A stretch of 64,000 bases of DNA. Origin: Bacillus sp. A301a_S52. Its GTDB lineage: Bacteria > Bacillota > Bacilli > Bacillales > Salisediminibacteriaceae. The stretch lies in contig JABXYP010000001.1 of NCBI GenBank assembly GCA_024701455.1, positions 56,001 through 120,000 of the forward strand, read 5' to 3'. The notes beneath the pieces are model-generated. The model saw only the letters and a list, made by a program, of their open reading frames with translations. It searched no databases and was not told where the DNA came from. Positions 63,962-64,000 of this stretch are shown one piece after another. The number at the start of each line of letters is the position of its first letter. Position 1 is the stretch's first letter. The translations under genes and the position numbers were made by a program.

Positions 63962-64000
63962 TCTATTGGAGAGTTTGATCCTGGCTCAGGACGAACGCTG
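63962..64000 (+). rRNA. 16S ribosomal RNA, first bases only
   Basis: The sequence ends in 'gagagtttgatcctggctca' and the following bases of the universal 16S 5' end. The gene continues past the window. The mature start is placed by similarity and may be off by a few bases. Confidence 0.96.

Overview
The window is a chromosomal segment of a low-GC Gram-positive, endospore-forming member of the Bacillaceae. Gene order follows the rrnA-to-rrnJ region near the replication origin of Bacillus subtilis very closely. It opens inside a 23S rRNA gene, followed by 5S, and closes on the first bases of a 16S rRNA gene. Sporulation genes (csfB, yabG, sspF, spoVG, fin, spoVT, yabP, yabQ, spoIIE) rule out a non-sporing Firmicute. 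A secreted pectin-backbone lyase and an unusually long acidic FtsH tail would fit a soil or alkaline/saline-lake bacillus, but that is inference.

Layout. 1-3000: end of an rRNA operon, with an odd tandem repeat of 5S 3' fragments, each carrying a terminator. 3000-7560: accessory block on the minus strand, holding a rhamnogalacturonan lyase with a possible CcpA site and an MFS transporter under a T-box. 7800-15160: csfB, yaaO, tmk, darA, holB, ricT, yabA, yabB, yazA, rsmI. 15530-15940: a frameshifted lipoprotein gene. 16100-19330: abrB, with a Spo0A box just after its promoter, and metS with a Met T-box. 19400-31920: tatD-like, yabE, rnmV, rsmA, yabG, veg, sspF (a short gene at 25041-25211), ispE, purR, spoVG, glmU, prs, rplY, pth. 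32000-42540: fin, mfd, spoVT, yabM, yabN, rqcP, yabP, yabQ, divIC, yabR. 42890-50450: spoIIE, yabS, yabT, a two-gene ThrE-type exporter, tilS, hpt. 50520-55440: ftsH, coaX, hslO, cysK. 55710-61610: folate operon pabB-pabA-pabC-folP-folB-folK with yazB and dusB. 61600-63400: lysS. 63400-64000: tandem promoters and leader of the next rRNA operon.

How the genes work together. Most are housekeeping: replication (holB, yabA, tmk), rRNA and tRNA maturation (rnmV, rsmA, rsmI, yabB, tilS, dusB), aminoacylation (metS, lysS), transcription-coupled repair (mfd), ribosome rescue (rqcP, pth), cell wall precursors (glmU), PRPP and purines (prs, purR, hpt), folate and cysteine. The sporulation switch is visible in the DNA: Spo0A boxes at abrB and spoIIE, a 21-bp-spaced spoIIE promoter, and candidate SigG, SigK and SigH promoters.

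Compared with the B. subtilis order as I remember it, xpaC, yaaN, yaaR, yabJ, a tRNA pair before spoIIE and yacD are not seen here. The lyase/MFS block, the lipoprotein and the ThrE pair are extra. I did not find a defence island, phage, CRISPR array, transposase or clearly new multi-gene system. The most open items are the 5S repeat, the T-box on a transporter, structured spacers before coaX and mfd, a consensus promoter that runs straight into a terminator before lysS, and a GAG-repeat tract at the pabA ribosome binding site.
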